Shown: in pieces, positions 62,128 through 64,000 of the stretch
Numbering within the stretch: the stretch's first letter is position 1
Layout: each line of letters starts with the position of its first letter
NCBI RefSeq assembly: GCF_900111125.1
Contig: NZ_FOGE01000003.1
Span: 62,001-126,000 of the forward strand
DNA: 64,000 nucleotides
From: Sphingobium sp. YR768
GTDB lineage: Bacteria > Pseudomonadota > Alphaproteobacteria > Sphingomonadales > Sphingomonadaceae
Reading direction: 5' to 3'
The notes under the pieces: model-generated
The model's database searches: none
What the model saw: the letters and a program-made list of their open reading frames with translations, nothing else
Told to the model about the DNA's origin: nothing
Translations under genes and position numbers: made by a program

Positions 62128-64000
<1,873 letters not shown>

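Overview
The window is a GC-rich, gene-dense chromosomal segment from an alphaproteobacterium, most likely a sphingomonad (Sphingomonadaceae, Sphingobium/Sphingomonas-like). I infer this from the DUF3035 lipoprotein next to lspA, the RcnB-like secreted protein, three large TonB-dependent receptors (TBDTs), overall codon use, and abundant short palindromic intergenic repeats. I ran no database search; every assignment comes from reading motifs.

Layout. 1-649: the end of an SRPBCC-domain gene overlapping an ArsR-type regulator. 656-8949: a minus-strand run of housekeeping genes (DUF3035 lipoprotein, lspA, ileS, ribF, folA, purK, purE, gpmA) with palindromic repeats between many of them. 9213-14097: sppA, a small membrane protein, two small secreted proteins that share a 51-nt upstream element, and a secreted ThuA-like protein. 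14076-15476: a GntP-type permease. 15735-17016: the rpsF-rpsR-rplI ribosomal operon. 17286-23386: a six-gene, translationally coupled minus-strand operon (DUF4129, DUF4350, MoxR ATPase, DUF58, SpoIIM/DUF95, RDD). 23503-26293: a membrane protein, def, a DUF4431-like secreted protein and a TRIC-family channel. 26509-31662: a minus-strand run of ABC-F ATPase, methyltransferase, VIT1/CCC1 transporter, glutathione peroxidase and secreted M20 peptidase. 31803-36435: a SIMPL protein, a YbaN-like protein, an FMN alpha-hydroxy-acid oxidase and a TBDT.

36718-39667 is a scar. An SDR gene and a 5'-truncated 2-hydroxyacid dehydrogenase lie on one side of an IS3-family element, and the 3' end of an unrelated zinc alcohol dehydrogenase lies on the other. 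This suggests that IS-mediated rearrangement removed the DNA between them. The transposase orfB carries an in-frame palindromic insertion just after its presumed catalytic glutamate. 39747-42512 encodes a long AcnB-type aconitase.

43117-61850 is the most distinctive region. It holds a FecA-like TBDT with an STN signalling domain, an ECF sigma factor and a FecR-like anti-sigma factor. Around them are exported hydrolases (two paralogous M20 peptidases, two amidohydrolases of which one is fused to a CIA30-like domain, an M14 carboxypeptidase, a Tat-exported gamma-glutamyltransferase) and a second large TBDT. I read it as a cell-surface-signalling-controlled locus for uptake and breakdown of a peptide-like or gamma-glutamyl substrate. 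The substrate cannot be told from sequence. The window closes with ligA, whose 5' end lies outside.

I saw no tRNA, rRNA, CRISPR array or prophage.
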